A stretch of DNA of 64,000 nucleotides from Oscillospiraceae bacterium (GTDB lineage: Bacteria > Bacillota > Clostridia > Oscillospirales > Ruminococcaceae): assembly GCA_017848055.1 (NCBI GenBank), contig JAGALZ010000038.1:1-64000 (forward strand), given 5' to 3'. The translations under genes and the position numbers were made by a program. Every line of letters starts with the position of its first letter. Within the stretch, counting starts at the first letter, position 1. Under the pieces are notes generated by a model. It was not told the origin of the DNA, did no database searches, and worked only from the letters and a program-made list of their open reading frames with translations. Below, one piece after another: positions 62,407 through 64,000 of this stretch.

Positions 62407-63261
62407 TCATATTTCTGTATTCTTTATGTCCTTGAAGCCCTCGCCGTATATTGCCGAAGCTGACGAAACTATCACAAACGCACGGCTGTCGGCTTGACTG
62501 ACAAGCTGTCTTGCCCTATAGAAGCTCTGGTTTTTAACGGCACTTATGAGAACGCTTTTTTCTCTGTCCGAAAATCCCCCTCTGCCCTGCACTATGCTGA
62601 CACCAACACCCAATTCAGTTACAAGAGCATTTGTTACCTCTTTTTCATTTTCGCAGATGATGATAAGGAGCCTTGCCTCATCTGCACCGTACAGCACGAA
62701 ATTCATAACAGCGGCGGCAACGGCAATTGTCAGGAGCGAGTATATAGCATTTTCGGGGTTTTTAAGCACAAAGCCCGAAACGACGGCGATAAGCCCATCG
62801 GTAATCAGAAACACGTTCCCCGTTTTCATATACGGTTTTTTAAGCTTTATAAGCCTTACAATAACATCAATTCCGCCCGTTGTTGCACCTGTTCGGAATA
62901 TCACTCCGACACCGATTGCGATAAGTCCTCCGCCCGCAAGCGACGCTATAACGGGGTCGTTTGTCAGAGGAGAAATAACTGAAAATGCGTCTATTGCGAC
63001 GCTTGAAGCAAAGAGTGCTGTAAGCGTCCAGAGGAAAAACGCCCTGCCGAACTTCCACAGTGCAAGTATCATAATCGGGATATTGAGCAAAAAGGCAATT
63101 GTACCGACGCCTCTTCCAATCAGCTTCGAAAGCACAATTGCTACTCCCGTAACTCCCCCGGGAACCAGATTATTCGGGCTGACAAACAGACTGACTCCGA
63201 TGCCGACTGCGACGCTTCCGATAATAATATAGAATATTCTGATAAAGCCCTTCTTCATCAT
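62407..63261 (-). CDS. YitT-family membrane protein (DUF2179)
   Basis: A 284-residue protein with five membrane segments (about 5-190) and a C-terminal DUF2179 domain (about 215-280), the layout of the YitT family. Conserved NNLVPGGVTGVAIVLSKL and RTGATTGGIDVIVRLIK (cores NLVPGGVTG and GATTGGIDVI) are present. The family's function is unknown. Start ATG at 63261 or the next codon; the HAD gene follows. Confidence 0.92.
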   Translation of the reverse strand: MMKKGFIRIFYIIIGSVAVGIGVSLFVSPNNLVPGGVTGVAIVLSKLIGRGVGTIAFLLNIPIMILALWKFGRAFFLWTLTALFASSVAIDAFSVISPLTNDPVIASLAGGGLIAIGVGVIFRTGATTGGIDVIVRLIKLKKPYMKTGNVFLITDGLIAVVSGFVLKNPENAIYSLLTIAVAAAVMNFVLYGADEARLLIIICENEKEVTNALVTELGVGVSIVQGRGGFSDREKSVLISAVKNQSFYRARQLVSQADSRAFVIVSSASAIYGEGFKDIKNTEI

Positions 63262-63309
63262 ACCGCCTCCGTTTCATCGGCTTAGTATGTGCAGAAAGGC
63301 TTTAGTTTA

Positions 63310-64000
63310 TCAGCTCTGATAGTATTTGTTTTCCTGGAACTTAGGCTCGCAGGTAAGGTTTATGCCGAGTCGCTTGAACACCTTTTCATCGACGTGCGAC
63401 AGAATCACGGACGAATGCACCTCACAGCCCGAGAGCTTATGGAGCTGGTCGAGTGCGAGCTGAACGGTCGGATTTGTAACGGCACAGATTGAAAGTGCGA
63501 TAAGCACCTCGTCGGTATGAAGTCTTGGATTTGCGTTTCCGAGGTGTCTTGTCTTGAGTGCCTGGATAGGCTCGATAACGCTTGGAGCGATAAGCAAAAC
63601 GTCATCGTCGATGCCTGCAAGTGTTTTAAGTGCATTAAGAAGCATTGCAGAGGAAGCACCTAAAAGCTCGCTTGTCTTTCCCGTAACGATTGTACCGTCG
63701 GAAAGCTCCATAGCAGCGGCGGTATCACCGGTAGCAGCTTCCTTGGCGAGAGCGGCGGCGACAGTTTTTCTGTCATTTGCCTTGACACCTGCCTGGTTCA
63801 TAAGAAGCTCTATCTTATAGATTTCTTCCTTAGAACCTCTGCCGAGTCTTTCGCTGCAGAGTGCTTCGTAGTATCTTCTGATAATCTCCTGCTTTGCGGC
63901 TTCACACACTGCCTCGTCGTCAACGATACAGTTGCCTGCCATATTTACGCCCATATCGGTAGGTGACTTATACGGACACTCGCCGAGTATTCTTTCGAAC
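63310..64000 (-). CDS. DUF1846-family protein, C-terminal part
   Basis: The last 230 residues of a protein whose 5' end is beyond the window. The frame continues to the edge; the first visible residues read ERILGECPYKSPTDMGVNMAG, here as core CPYKSPTDMGVNMAG, a strongly conserved DUF1846 segment. Other family segments are RHLGNANPRLHTDEVLIALS and VLIAPSVIEPIQALKTRHLG-type cores. DUF1846 proteins are about 500 residues, cytoplasmic, and of unknown function. Followed by a 48-bp gap to the YitT gene. Confidence 0.85.
   Translation of the reverse strand, partial: FERILGECPYKSPTDMGVNMAGNCIVDDEAVCEAAKQEIIRRYYEALCSERLGRGSKEEIYKIELLMNQAGVKANDRKTVAAALAKEAATGDTAAAMELSDGTIVTGKTSELLGASSAMLLNALKTLAGIDDDVLLIAPSVIEPIQALKTRHLGNANPRLHTDEVLIALSICAVTNPTVQLALDQLHKLSGCEVHSSVILSHVDEKVFKRLGINLTCEPKFQENKYYQS

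Overview
The window comes from a Gram-positive, low-to-mid GC, anaerobic bacterium of the Clostridia, most likely a gut Oscillospiraceae/Ruminococcaceae type. Evidence: purine-rich ribosome binding sites with frequent GTG and TTG starts, sigma-A promoters of TTGACA-17-TATAAT form, a V-type ATPase operon, indolepyruvate:ferredoxin oxidoreductase, rubrerythrin, a YpeB-type spore germination protein, LTA-synthase and CsbB/YfhO-type wall-polymer genes. The genus is an inference. No tRNA, rRNA, CRISPR array, prophage or insertion sequence was seen. Most of the window is housekeeping DNA with tight operons.

Layout: 1-0.5 kb, rhodanese (cut by the edge) and thioredoxin. 0.5-1.2 kb, no gene, two palindromes. 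1.2-7.3 kb (minus), a small unknown gene, type I pullulanase, MraY-family transferase, uridine-kinase-like kinase and a beta-CASP RNase-like protein. 7.4-12.4 kb (minus), a ferredoxin and the operon iorA-iorB-HD-like-paaK-ACT for aryl/2-oxo acid metabolism. 12.5-14.5 kb, recG. 14.65-14.75 kb, a GC-rich cloverleaf-shaped element. 14.9-18.5 kb (plus), a sodium:solute symporter and a Na/Pi symporter with PhoU domain. 18.5-27.2 kb (minus), nine V-ATPase genes. 27.4-27.9 kb, a CBS-pair protein.

28-33 kb (minus) holds the least ordinary module: two different dynamin-like GTPases flanking an M48-like protein whose HExxH motif has decayed. 33-37 kb (minus), polyamine transporter potABCD with a doubly anchored PotD. 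37-39 kb, an LTA-synthase-like enzyme with Ser at the nucleophile position. 39.4-41.2 kb, a lipoprotein, a flavodoxin-like quinone/NAD(P)H oxidoreductase and a 330-bp palindromic element. 41.2-42.2 kb, MntR-like regulator and MntP manganese exporter. 42.3-44.3 kb, ypeB and rubrerythrin. 44.4-49.0 kb (minus), a zinc-ribbon membrane protein and a YfhO/CsbB pair.

49.2-53.9 kb (plus), a structured RNA with its own terminator and then the operon fhs - DUF3810 HELIH protein - tsaE - tsaB - rpiB. 53.9-56.9 kb (plus), a zinc-uptake operon, zur-znuA-znuC-znuB, with a strong palindromic operator; its -35 box lies in the loop of the preceding terminator. 57-60.3 kb, cyclophilin plus two unknown cytoplasmic proteins, divergent from a membrane protein with a J-domain-like start. 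60.4-64 kb, O-antigen-ligase-like protein, HAD phosphatase, YitT-family protein and the C-terminal part of a DUF1846 protein cut by the right edge.

The best candidates for something undescribed are the dynamin/pseudo-M48/dynamin cassette, the cloverleaf element at 14.65 kb, the palindromic element at 40.8-41.2 kb and the unassigned RNA upstream of fhs. None could be compared with databases here.
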